From Fidelibacterota bacterium (GTDB taxonomy: Bacteria > Fidelibacterota > UBA2242), in assembly GCA_030603165.1 (NCBI GenBank), contig JAUVYH010000003.1:1-45639 (forward strand): 45,639 nucleotides of DNA, in the 5' to 3' direction. A program made the translations under genes and the position numbers. Every line of letters begins with the position of its first letter. Position 1 is the first letter of the stretch. Shown piece after piece: positions 36,868 through 45,226 of this stretch. Under the pieces are notes generated by a model. That model made no database searches. It had not been told where the DNA came from and saw nothing but the letters and a program-made list of their open reading frames with translations.

Positions 36868-37145
36868 TGGTTTTCTGGATAGTTTTCAATGGTGTTCATA
36901 AAATCTGAGACTGAGCCAAATCGCTTAACTTTTTTATTCTTAATATCCTCCAAAGCTGATTGTATTCGAAGGAGATACGAATTTTCTTGTTCTCTGATTA
37001 ACTCATCGTAAGTAGGTTCATCTAAAATAACATATTGTGGTCGGTTATTCTTAATGATGTGAACTGCTCCCTTTTTTAGTTCTTCATCAACGGCGCTAAT
37101 GCCTTTTCGTTTGATCTCTTGTGCTGGAATAGTATTCATTTTCAC
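36855..37145 (-). CDS. Phd/YefM-like antitoxin
   Basis: This 96-residue protein starts TIPAQEIKRKGISAVDEELK and contains HIIKNNRPQYVILDEPTYDEL, the typical DNA-binding N-terminal half of Phd/YefM antitoxins. The C-terminal part (LRIQSALEDIKNKKVKRFGS) would wrap around the toxin. It directly precedes and overlaps the RelE-type toxin gene, and normally autorepresses the pair. A possible operator was not identified. Confidence 0.8.
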   Translation of the reverse strand: MKMNTIPAQEIKRKGISAVDEELKKGAVHIIKNNRPQYVILDEPTYDELIREQENSYLLRIQSALEDIKNKKVKRFGSVSDFMNTIENYPENQCSL

Positions 37146-37209
37146 ACCTTTTTTAGTACTTAATAGAGTATAACTTATATTTTTCTTATAATCAAGAGTT
37201 TTTAGTTTC

Positions 37210-38667
37210 TTATCTTGCGAAAGGTTGAATTACCTCCCATTCAAGATTCCAATCCCATTTATCGAAATAGAGATTTGCTTCTTTCCACTCTACTTCGCCG
37301 CGCTGGGAATCAATAGTTTCGGACCGGACATGTCTCTTTTCAGGTTCAAATTTCACACTGTAATCATCATTGAATATCAGGCGGTAGCTGTCCATTCCGG
37401 ATAAATAAAACCATATTAGTTTTTCATCCGTCGTTTTTCGCAAACCATAAGTCACATCCATCGGAACCCAGCCATAAGGTTCAAAATAGATTTCGCTCCA
37501 GTCATGCATGCTGTCTTTCGGCGGTTGAAATTCCCAACCGGACTGCCATTTTGTTGGAATTCCATTCAAACGGCAAAGCGTCATAAAGGTCAATGTCTGC
37601 ATCCCGCAATCACCATGTCGGTTTTCAATAACATAATGAGGAATGCTGAAAAAGGTTGAGTACTCACGGGCAGAAGCCCAGGTAATATTCGTATCTACCC
37701 ACGCAAATAATTTCTGAGCAATACGATAGGGATTTTTTTCATCACCGATGATGGATTTGGAAAGTTCCTTCAATTGGGGTGTAAATTCAATATGGCGCCC
37801 TCTTTCGCAAAGATAAGGTTTTAAATTTTCATCCTGAGGCGTTGGCAATACCTTATCCGGGTCGATAGGCACATAAACTCCATGAGACAGATACGTATAT
37901 TCCACGAAAAATTCAGTTGGTTCATCACACTTCACCGGTTTCTCAAAATAGATTGTCCGTTGCAGATTCCTGTTATCGGCAAGCTGATACACATCGGGCT
38001 CGGTTCTTAATATTCGGATGTCGGTTTGCCGGTTCTCGATTTCCCTTGGGAAAGGAATCCAGCAGCGCAGAATCTCACCTTCGGGAACGACATTTTTATC
38101 AACAATTAAACTCTGTTTAATCCGCAATTTAACCGGGTGAACATATTTTTTACCACTTTTCACTGCTGCTGTGATGATGTCTTTGATATGATTATCCAGT
38201 GGAAATTCTTTCTTTTTTGAATCATCACCTTTTTGCGTATCTACCTTTTCCTTAATGATTTTCAACTCTTTATTCAGACGAAAGAGATTATATTGCGCAT
38301 TATTAAAATACCGTTTTTGTCCATCGATGATTTGATATTCCAGAGACTTTTCTGCTTCCCATCTTCTTAAATTTTCTAGGGTTACATCAGGAACATATTG
38401 CTTGACGTATTCAATTACTTTTTCTTCGGTAAGTGTAAAATCCATTTCAATCCGGTCCATGCGGACAAGATTAAAATTTAAACCAGCCCGTAAACTTTCC
38501 GACATATCTTGATTCATGCTCAAATCTTCCATAATTAAACGACGCGCTTCTTTGAATTCACCATTTTTTATTAACTCATTATATGATGGCTTATGGGAAC
38601 ATTGAAAGAGACCGGCAATAAGTCCCAGCAACAGAATCACTTTGATCAATATTGCAGCCTGTTTCAT
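37210..38667 (-). CDS. Transglutaminase-like exported protein
   Basis: The product has 485 residues from the ATG at 38667, chosen because AGGGAG lies about 9 nt upstream. An earlier ATG at 38709 would add 14 residues before the signal. The N-terminus is a signal sequence (KVILLLGLIAGLFQC) with a poor lipobox, so anchoring as a lipoprotein is only possible. The transglutaminase/protease-like core has the catalytic Cys354 in HGDCGMQTLTFMTLCRLNGI, the His in SMHDWSEIYF and the Asp in VPMDVTYG. The enzyme may be a peptidase or crosslinker of the envelope; substrate unknown. A decayed copy of its 3' end lies at 36033-36567. Confidence 0.85.
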   Translation of the reverse strand: MKQAAILIKVILLLGLIAGLFQCSHKPSYNELIKNGEFKEARRLIMEDLSMNQDMSESLRAGLNFNLVRMDRIEMDFTLTEEKVIEYVKQYVPDVTLENLRRWEAEKSLEYQIIDGQKRYFNNAQYNLFRLNKELKIIKEKVDTQKGDDSKKKEFPLDNHIKDIITAAVKSGKKYVHPVKLRIKQSLIVDKNVVPEGEILRCWIPFPREIENRQTDIRILRTEPDVYQLADNRNLQRTIYFEKPVKCDEPTEFFVEYTYLSHGVYVPIDPDKVLPTPQDENLKPYLCERGRHIEFTPQLKELSKSIIGDEKNPYRIAQKLFAWVDTNITWASAREYSTFFSIPHYVIENRHGDCGMQTLTFMTLCRLNGIPTKWQSGWEFQPPKDSMHDWSEIYFEPYGWVPMDVTYGLRKTTDEKLIWFYLSGMDSYRLIFNDDYSVKFEPEKRHVRSETIDSQRGEVEWKEANLYFDKWDWNLEWEVIQPFAR

Positions 38668-38771
38668 AATAAACATCTCCCTGGTAATATTTGTAGCTAT
38701 ATCTTGCATCTGTAATAGGATTAATTTACCATTTTTTCAGTAAAATGAAATGCGTATTTATTGAATCGACC

Positions 38772-38892
38772 TAACCTTCGGAAGGTTTTTTGTTCGCTCC
38801 GGTATATCTAAAATTAGCGTAAAAAATAAAAAAGATTAACCCCCGGATTTATCCGGGGGGGGGTAAAGGCTCGCACTATGTTGCCAACGGGA
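38772..38892 (+). repeat. Composite multi-hairpin repeat, truncated copy
   Basis: It begins with the AACCTTCGGAAGGTT palindrome and a linker GTTCGCTCCGGTATATCTAAAATTAG, matching the reverse complement of copy B at 6803-6740. Then come CCCCCGGATTTATCCGGGGG and GGTAAAGGCTCGCACTATGTT. The expected CCGACTTTAGTCGG module is lost; instead a different inverted repeat starts at 38893. The left module is a palindrome different from CCACCC..., so the hairpin before the CTCCGG linker is interchangeable between copies. Confidence 0.65.
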
Positions 38893-38958
38893 AGACCTGT
38901 CAGGTTTAACAGATTCTTCTACTTCAGATAGGCGTAAGCGATTAAACCTGACAGGTCT
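38893..38958. repeat. 17-bp inverted repeats (ACCTGTCAGGT type)
   Basis: AGACCTGTCAGGTTTAA (38893-38909) is the exact reverse complement of 38942-38958. The 32-bp spacer is unrelated to the spacer of the other ACCTGTCAGGT pair at 6928-6995. It directly abuts the truncated composite repeat. Confidence 0.75.
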
Positions 38959-38977
38959 AAGTCCCGCACTGAAAAAC

Positions 38978-39091
38978 CTTGAGTTAAGTTCTTTTCATAA
39001 ATTCATGTCAGAATTAAAAACTTCTAATAAGAACTTGACTTAAGTTAGAAGTAGAATAGAAACCAATTTGGCTTCGCTGAAAATTGGTTTC
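38978..39091. repeat. Two further inverted repeats in the intergenic region
   Basis: CTTGAGTTAAGTTCTT (38978-38993) matches the reverse complement of 39029-39044 with two differences. GAAACCAATTT (39059-39069) pairs with AAATTGGTTTC (39081-39091) around a short loop. Neither has a T run typical of a terminator. No gene is supported between 38710 and 39707. Confidence 0.45.
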
Positions 39092-39138
39092 ATCTTTTAT
39101 TCTCTTACTCGGCAGCCGTTACACTCTTGTGGGATATT

Positions 39139-39345
39139 GCTTTAGACCAGGGCGCCCCCATGTTGTCATCCTGAGGGAAGCGAAGCGACGAAGGATCGCT
39201 TTTAGACCAGAGCTCCCCTGTATTGTCATTCTGAGGGAGGAACGACCGCTTCAAAGAAGTCCCTGGTGGGAAAGAATTGCTTTAGACCAAGGCGCCAGTC
39301 CAACCCGATTCTTCTTCACTTCGTTCATCAGAATGACAGCTTTTA
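39139..39345. repeat. Three GCTTTAGACCA / GTCATYCTGAGGGA repeats
   Basis: GCTTTAGACCAGGGCGCC (39139) recurs as GCTTTTAGACCAGAGCTC (39198) and GCTTTAGACCAAGGCGCC (39279). The first two continue with TTGTCATCCTGAGGGA and TTGTCATTCTGAGGGA. At 39328-39341 the complement CATCAGAATGACAG appears. The GTCAT-CTGAGGGA-AGCGAAG type sequence is a known dispersed intergenic family in several phyla. Confidence 0.55.
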
Positions 39346-39347
39346 TT

Positions 39348-39517
39348 CCGGCACATCTAAAATCAGCACGAAGAAGAGTAAAAATTAACACCCGGTTTTA
39401 ACCGGGGGGATGAAGGTTGCACACCACGTTTCCGACTTTAGTCGGTAAGTTACCCGAATGAATTCGGGGGTTTGTTGTTAGTGCTCACAGTACCCACCCA
39501 ATTAATTGGGTGGTTAA
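39348..39517 (+). repeat. Composite multi-hairpin repeat, full copy
   Basis: Modules in order: CCGGCACATCTAAAATCAGC linker, CACCCGGTTTTAACCGGGGGG (39389-39409; one end base mismatched), CCGACTTTAGTCGG, CCCGAATGAATTCGGG, and CCACCCAATTAATTGGGTGG, then TTAATGTTTGCT. The ending TTAATGTTTGCT matches the junction between the tandem copies at 6500-6525, so a further decayed unit probably followed. About 190 bp before the dehydrogenase gene no other element is seen. Confidence 0.75.
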
Positions 39518-39707
39518 TGTTTGCTTTGGCGAGATGAATTATTTCGTGTAATTTGCCTGTCCTGTAGGGAAGAATGACCATACAGGGTGAAATTCGTGGT
39601 TTACTTTCAAAAAAACATGCTTTGAACATTCGTCTGTCTGGCATAGCTTTTGTCACTTCAAATGCCGGTTTATTGAATACTATTATTAAAATCATTGAGA
39701 GAAAGAC

Positions 39708-41777
39708 ATGCATCGAATTCGTCAGCACCCAATCCTGGAAATTCCCGAAAATAGAAATAAAGTCCGATTTTTTTTCAAGGGTAAAGAATTTTACGGGTTT
39801 GAGGGTGAAGCAGTATCTTCCGCATTAATCGCAAATGGTATTCAGATCTTCAATATCCATAAAAAAGGCGACACGCCCCAGGGACTGTTTTGCGCCAACG
39901 GGCAATGCTCCCATTGCACTGTCATCATTGACGGTTTTCCATTAAAATCCTGCGTAACACCGCTGAAAGGGGGAATGGAAATTTATCCTTTGATCCATCT
40001 GCCGGAGTTACCCGGCGATGACCACCCTTTCACAAAACACCGTAAAATAATAAAAGAGTGTGATGTATTGGTCATCGGTGGCGGTCCTTCCGGATTGACC
40101 GCTACTATCGAGCTCGCAAAACTCGGTTTTTCCGTGATCCTCATCGATGACAAGAATAAGCTGGGCGGCAAGCTTTTACTTCAGACTCATAAATTTTTTG
40201 GCTCGATTGAAGATTGTTATGCCGGAACCCGGGGGATCGACATTGCCACAATACTTGAAAATGAATTACAGCAATATCCAAATATTTCCATATATACGGA
40301 TTCTTCCGTAGTTGGAATTTTCAAGGATCAGAAAGCCGGTGTTTTCGTTAATAATCAAAATTATGTCATTATCGATTTTAAGGGTTTGATCGTCTCCCCG
40401 GGAGCACGTGAAAAATCCCTGATATTTCCCGGAAACAATCTGCCGGGAGTCTATGGCGCCGGGGCTTTTCAAACGCTGGTAAACCGGGATTTGATCCATT
40501 CCTCCGACAGAGTCTTCGTTGTTGGAAGCGGTAATGTCGGATTGATCGCCGCTTATCACGCTTTACAAGCCGGTATTCAGGCAGTCGGAATTTGTGACAT
40601 TCTTGATAAAGTCTCCGGTTATAAAGTCCATGCCGATAAAATAAAACGCATGGGAGTCCCGATCTACCTGAATCATACCGTTCTATCGGCGGAAGGTGAC
40701 GGACAGGTCGAAAAGGTTACCATCGCGCGGGTCGATGAGAAATTCCAGCCGATTCTGGACACCGCAAAAACCTTTGAAGTCGATACGCTGCTGATTGCAG
40801 TTGGATTAACGCCGGTTGACGAATTCTACGATATGGCAAATGAATTCGGATTTAAAGTTGTAAAAGCCGGGGACGCCCTAGAAATTGCCGAAGCCTCATC
40901 TGCTATGTTTGGTGGACGGATCGCCGGATTGCAGATGGCACAGATGCTGGGAAAAGATATTCAAATTGATCCCGGTTGGGGTGAAAAAGCCGAGATTCTA
41001 AAAAGCAAACCGGGTAAAATTTATGATCCTGTTGAAGTGACACTTTCGGAATCCTTTCAGCCGGTTATCCGTTGTGACGAAGAAATACCCTGCGATCCCT
41101 GTACATCCATCTGTCCCGTCAACGCTATAAAACTGGATAAAAAACTGGGCAATATTATGGATATTCCACGATATTTGGATGGTTGTACCGGTTGTGGACT
41201 ATGCATCCTGATCTGCCCTGGTCTGGCAATCACACTTGCCAAAAAATTGGATGAAGCGACGGCGGAAGTTATCCTGCCTCATGAATTTATTCCTGAGTTC
41301 AAGGTTGGTGATCATATTCCGGTTACCGGACAGGAAGGCGAGTATCTCGAAGATGCCGAAGTGTTGAAAATTCGGTACAACAAGAAATACAAAACCTACT
41401 TGGTCCATATTAAGACATCCCTGAAGAATGGTGCAAAAACAACCGGAATCCAGGTCCAAAATGTCAGTATTACTTTACCAATTCGGGACACTTCATTTGA
41501 ATATATTCCGGAAAACAGCATCGTCTGCCATTGCGAGATGGTAACAGCAAAAGAATTAATTGCTTATATTAAAGAGCACAATATTCGCGATATAAACCAG
41601 TTAAAACAGATTCGTGTCGGAATGGGCGCCTGCGGCGGTAAAAATTGTTCCGTACTATTGCCGAGGATTTTTTCTATGGCAGGCATTGACTGGGAAGAAG
41701 TAACAACGGGAACTAAGCGACCGTTAAGTGTTGAGATTCCCATGTATGCATTAATAAATGAAGAGGATATTGATTAA
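39708..41777 (+). CDS. Iron-sulfur/FAD amino-acid (imino-acid) dehydrogenase, fused HcnA-HcnB-like subunit
   Basis: This 689-residue flavoprotein has an N-terminal 2Fe-2S domain (C62, C67, C70, C82 in FCANGQCSHC ... KSC), an FAD/NAD Rossmann oxidoreductase domain starting VLVIGGGPSGLTA near 118, a ferredoxin-like 4Fe-4S segment (CDPCTSICP ... CTGCGLCILICPG), and a C-terminal BFD-like 2Fe-2S domain (VCHCEMVTAKELI ... GACGGKNCS). The arrangement recalls the alpha subunits of sarcosine oxidase, archaeal proline dehydrogenase and HCN synthase, in which electrons from a DAO-type subunit pass through iron-sulfur centres. The partner DAO gene follows at once (stop TAA, next ATG 4 bp later). The true substrate cannot be determined from sequence. 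Confidence 0.85.
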   Translation: MHRIRQHPILEIPENRNKVRFFFKGKEFYGFEGEAVSSALIANGIQIFNIHKKGDTPQGLFCANGQCSHCTVIIDGFPLKSCVTPLKGGMEIYPLIHLPELPGDDHPFTKHRKIIKECDVLVIGGGPSGLTATIELAKLGFSVILIDDKNKLGGKLLLQTHKFFGSIEDCYAGTRGIDIATILENELQQYPNISIYTDSSVVGIFKDQKAGVFVNNQNYVIIDFKGLIVSPGAREKSLIFPGNNLPGVYGAGAFQTLVNRDLIHSSDRVFVVGSGNVGLIAAYHALQAGIQAVGICDILDKVSGYKVHADKIKRMGVPIYLNHTVLSAEGDGQVEKVTIARVDEKFQPILDTAKTFEVDTLLIAVGLTPVDEFYDMANEFGFKVVKAGDALEIAEASSAMFGGRIAGLQMAQMLGKDIQIDPGWGEKAEILKSKPGKIYDPVEVTLSESFQPVIRCDEEIPCDPCTSICPVNAIKLDKKLGNIMDIPRYLDGCTGCGLCILICPGLAITLAKKLDEATAEVILPHEFIPEFKVGDHIPVTGQEGEYLEDAEVLKIRYNKKYKTYLVHIKTSLKNGAKTTGIQVQNVSITLPIRDTSFEYIPENSIVCHCEMVTAKELIAYIKEHNIRDINQLKQIRVGMGACGGKNCSVLLPRIFSMAGIDWEEVTTGTKRPLSVEIPMYALINEEDID

Positions 41778-41780
41778 GTG

Positions 41781-42929
41781 ATGAAATCATACGACATTGC
41801 GGTCATCGGAGCCGGTAGTATCGGTGTTCCACTGAGTTTTTATCTGGCGCAGCAAGGACTAAGCGTCCTTATTCTGGAAAAATTGCCGTCCGCCGGCAGA
41901 GGTCAGAATCGTGCAGCTATCGGAGGCATCCGGGCTACTCATTCAGATCCGGCAAAAATTAAAATGTGCCTTCGAACAATTGAAATTGTGTCAAGAATTG
42001 AAGAGGAACACGGATTTGACGTCGATTGGATCACCGGTGGATATCTGTTCCCTGTTTATGACGAAGAAACTGAAGCCACATTAAAGGCATTACTCGAATT
42101 CCAGAATCACTACCAATTAAACATCGATTGGATTACATCGGAAGAAGTAGATAAATTGGTTCCTGGAATCAATCCTGAAAAACTTCGTGGCGGCACCTAT
42201 TCACCCGAAGACGGTTCCGCGTCGCCTTTGAAAGTTATCGATGCTTTTTATATGCTTGCAAAGCAAAACGGCGTCGATTTTCATTTCAATGAAGAAGTAA
42301 CCGGTTTCACAGTTTCAGATAACAACATTACTGATATAAAGACTTCAAAAGGACATTATTCTGCAGGACTGATCATCGATGCAGCCGGAGCTTATTCAAG
42401 AGATGTCGGCAATATGCTCGGATTGGATGTGCCTGTCTATCCCGATTCCCATGAAGCAGGAATTACTGAACCGGTTCAGCGATTTTTCGAACCTATGATA
42501 GTCGATATCCGCCCCGAAAAAGGGTCGGCTAATTATTACTTCTATCAAAATGTCGAAGGACAGGTAGTGTTTTGCATTACACCGGATCCAAAAATTCCGG
42601 GAACAGACAGTGACAATACATCGGTTTTTTTACCCCAGGTGATTAAACGCATGACGCAACTATATCCACGCCTGCGGAATCTCAGGGTTCGCCGGACCTG
42701 GCGAGGACTTTATCCGATGACGCCCGACGGGTTTCCGATTGTCGGTTATTCCAGGGAAATCGGCAACCTGTTTTTAGCCACCGGTATGTGCGGTCAGGGA
42801 TTTATGATCGGTCCGGGACTTGGCGAAATTGTCACTGAAATCATTGTGGATAAGAGCAATGAATATGACGATATTTTGAAACAGATTACACTTTATCGCA
42901 GTTTCACCGGCGAAGAAATGCTGAAATAA
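41781..42929 (+). CDS. FAD-dependent oxidoreductase, DAO family (beta subunit)
   Basis: The protein has 382 residues from ATG 41781; GTG 41778 would add one. The FAD-binding motif AVIGAGSIGVPLSFYLAQQG opens the protein, and the C-terminal YPMTPDGFPIVGYSREIGNLFLATGMCGQGFMIGPGLGEI is the DAO signature, which places the amine or amino acid over the flavin. It resembles HcnC, sarcosine oxidase beta and proline dehydrogenase beta. The adjacent iron-sulfur subunit is the natural electron acceptor. Candidate substrates are glycine, sarcosine, proline or hydroxyproline; none is proven. It belongs to the operon with the aminotransferase downstream. Confidence 0.87.
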   Translation: MKSYDIAVIGAGSIGVPLSFYLAQQGLSVLILEKLPSAGRGQNRAAIGGIRATHSDPAKIKMCLRTIEIVSRIEEEHGFDVDWITGGYLFPVYDEETEATLKALLEFQNHYQLNIDWITSEEVDKLVPGINPEKLRGGTYSPEDGSASPLKVIDAFYMLAKQNGVDFHFNEEVTGFTVSDNNITDIKTSKGHYSAGLIIDAAGAYSRDVGNMLGLDVPVYPDSHEAGITEPVQRFFEPMIVDIRPEKGSANYYFYQNVEGQVVFCITPDPKIPGTDSDNTSVFLPQVIKRMTQLYPRLRNLRVRRTWRGLYPMTPDGFPIVGYSREIGNLFLATGMCGQGFMIGPGLGEIVTEIIVDKSNEYDDILKQITLYRSFTGEEMLK

Positions 42930-42999
42930 CCGATTTCTTTATACCATTTTATAATTGAATTCGTATCTTATTGACCTAACTTTTTTCAGGAGATTTGAT

Positions 43000-44202
43000 A
43001 TGTCGTACAGAATTTCACACAGGGCAAAAGCAATCAAGCCATCACCAACCCTTGCAATGAACGCACTGGCTTGCGCTATGAAAGCCAAAGGCATCGACGT
43101 AGTTAATTTCGGCGTCGGTGAACCGGATTTTAATACGCCTGAATATATCAAAAACGCCGCGATTCAGGCTATCGATGATAATTTTACGCGGTACACCGCG
43201 GCAGCCGGGATTCCGGAACTCCGGAGCGCCATCGCCGCAAAATTAAAACGCGATAATAACTTATCTTTCAATCCTGATGATATTCTGGCTTCTCCGGGCG
43301 CTAAAGCTTCCATTATCAACATCCTGATGACTATATGCGACCCAAGAGATGAAGTGTTGATCCCCTCTCCATACTGGGTGAGTTATACATCACAAGTTGA
43401 AATGGTCGATGCATTCCCGATTTTACTGCCAACCGACGAAAGCGCCGGTTTTAAGATCACAGCCGATCAACTTGATAAAGCGATCTGTTCCCTGACAAGT
43501 CCGAAAGCCCTGATCATTAATTCTCCCAACAATCCAACCGGCGCTGTTTATACAAAAGAAGAATTGGAAGAGATCGCCGGAGTATGTTTGAAACACGATA
43601 TTCTTATTATTTCCGATGAAATCTATGAAAAATTGATCTACGATGGCGAAAGCCATTATTCCATTGCCCAGGTATCCGATGATGTCCGCGAACATACCAT
43701 CGTGATTAATGGTGTTTCCAAAGCCTATGCCATGACCGGTTGGCGGCTTGGATATGCGGCAGGACCCAGTGAAATTATAAAATGCGCCGCCCGAATCCAG
43801 GGACATACGACATCCTGTGTCACTTCAATCACTCAGAAAGCAGCCGTCGTAGCGCTGAATGAAGAAGACGGCAGTATTGAACAGATGAGAAAAGAATTTG
43901 AAAAACGCCGGAATTTCCTCGTCGCTGAATTGAACCGGATTAAAAATATTAAATGCCCTATGCCCAAAGGCGCTTTTTATACCATGCCAAACGTTTCATA
44001 CTATATACATAATAATAAAAAAGACGTCGCCAATACGGTAGAATTATGTCACTATCTTTTGGAAAACTTTCATATTGCCATTATGCCGGGTTCCGCCTTT
44101 GGTATGGAAAATTATGTTCGCTTTTCTTATGCAAACAGCATGGATAACCTGCGCGAAGGTTTAGATCGTTTCCGGAATGGCTTGGAAAACTTATTATCAT
44201 AG
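43000..44202 (+). CDS. PLP-dependent class I aminotransferase
   Basis: This is a 400-residue enzyme from ATG 43000, preceded by CAGGAG. A start at 42955 would be longer but has no ribosome-binding site. It has VVNFGVGEPDFNTPEYIK, YTAAAGIPELR, the NNPTGA motif, and the PLP lysine K241 in GVSKAYAMTGWRLGY. This is the fold type I aspartate/aromatic aminotransferase pattern. In this operon it may transfer the amino group produced or consumed by the flavoprotein pair. The exact amino donor cannot be predicted. Confidence 0.9.
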   Translation: MSYRISHRAKAIKPSPTLAMNALACAMKAKGIDVVNFGVGEPDFNTPEYIKNAAIQAIDDNFTRYTAAAGIPELRSAIAAKLKRDNNLSFNPDDILASPGAKASIINILMTICDPRDEVLIPSPYWVSYTSQVEMVDAFPILLPTDESAGFKITADQLDKAICSLTSPKALIINSPNNPTGAVYTKEELEEIAGVCLKHDILIISDEIYEKLIYDGESHYSIAQVSDDVREHTIVINGVSKAYAMTGWRLGYAAGPSEIIKCAARIQGHTTSCVTSITQKAAVVALNEEDGSIEQMRKEFEKRRNFLVAELNRIKNIKCPMPKGAFYTMPNVSYYIHNNKKDVANTVELCHYLLENFHIAIMPGSAFGMENYVRFSYANSMDNLREGLDRFRNGLENLLS

Positions 44203-44236
44203 TCGTTGATTTAAACACTGAAAATACTTTCAAATA

Positions 44237-45226
44237 ATGCCAAAAACATTACCCTACGATATCTATTTCTATGAAGCCTTTGAAGAAGAATGGGAACGGA
44301 TCAGCGCTTATCTTCCCTCTTCAATCAGGGCTGGTTATACCGATAAAACAATCCGGGAAAGCGGTGACAATATTCCACCGGCGAAAATTATCAGCGTCCG
44401 TACTCAATCCATCATCCCGGAATCCTGGCTTACGCGGGTTTCAGGATTACTGACCCGCAGCACCGGTTATGATTATTACAAATCCCTTCGGGATAAGGCG
44501 GATGATTCCGTTCAATTCGGCTATCTGCCGCTCTATTGCGCCCGGGCTGTCGCCGAACAGGCAATGCTCTTGTGGATGGCATTAATGCGAAAATTACCCC
44601 GGCAGATGGAACAGTTTAAAACTTTCCATCGCGATGGTCTTACCGGATGCGAATGCCGGGAAAAATCGTTGCTGGTTGTTGGTGTCGGAAATATCGGTTA
44701 TGAGATTGTGCAGATAGGCAGAGGACTGGATATGATCGTCAGGGGAGTCGATATCGTTCGTAAACACAACGACGTTGATTATGTGAATTTCGATGAAGCG
44801 CTTCCGGATGCGGATATAATTGTTTCCGCCATGAACCTGACCCCGGAAAACACCGGCTATTTTCATTATGAGCGGATGAAAACGGCAAAAACCGGCGCCC
44901 TTTTTGTCAATGTTGCCCGGGGCGAGCAATCAGCTCCTTCCGATCTCAAGCGACTGTTAGATGATGGAACGCTGGGCGGTATTGCCATGGACGTTTATCC
45001 TTTTGAAGATGAACTGGGCGCTGCACTCCGAATGAATTCCGAAATTAAGAATGAAGAATTGAAAATTATTCAGACGCTATCCCGGTATTCAAACGTAATA
45101 ATGACTCCCCATAATGCGTTTAATACCACAGAGTCCGTCGAGCGTAAAGCCGAGCAGTCGGTTCAGCAGGTTCAGCATTTTCTTGAAACCGGTAAATTTC
45201 TCTGGGAAGTCCCTGACCCGGCATAA
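44237..45226 (+). CDS. D-isomer-specific 2-hydroxyacid dehydrogenase
   Basis: This 329-residue NAD(P)-dependent reductase has its Rossmann domain at about 140-280. The nucleotide-binding motif is VVGVGNIGYEIVQIGRGLDM; the domain also contains DADIIVSAMNLTPENTGYF and the catalytic region NVARGEQ. The general-acid His lies in MTPHNAFNT. D-lactate, glycerate and phosphoglycerate type dehydrogenases share these features. As the last gene of the operon it could reduce the 2-oxo acid that the upstream enzymes release; this is inference. It follows the aminotransferase by 34 bp. Confidence 0.87.
   Translation: MPKTLPYDIYFYEAFEEEWERISAYLPSSIRAGYTDKTIRESGDNIPPAKIISVRTQSIIPESWLTRVSGLLTRSTGYDYYKSLRDKADDSVQFGYLPLYCARAVAEQAMLLWMALMRKLPRQMEQFKTFHRDGLTGCECREKSLLVVGVGNIGYEIVQIGRGLDMIVRGVDIVRKHNDVDYVNFDEALPDADIIVSAMNLTPENTGYFHYERMKTAKTGALFVNVARGEQSAPSDLKRLLDDGTLGGIAMDVYPFEDELGAALRMNSEIKNEELKIIQTLSRYSNVIMTPHNAFNTTESVERKAEQSVQQVQHFLETGKFLWEVPDPA

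Noticed and set aside
36592..37145. Toxin-antitoxin pair as an active phage or integron cassette
   Set aside because: No integrase, attC site or phage genes nearby; only the flanking gene-end repeats are seen.
39084..39401. 105-residue frame in the repeat region before the dehydrogenase
   Set aside because: It is translated dispersed repeat (REAKRRRI...), not a protein family, and lacks an RBS.
31441..39517. Repeats as a CRISPR array
   Set aside because: Copies are far apart, palindromic and modular, without regular spacers or cas genes.
42955..43000. Earlier start of the aminotransferase
   Set aside because: The ATG at 43000 has CAGGAG at good spacing and the family motif soon follows; the upstream 15 residues lack support.
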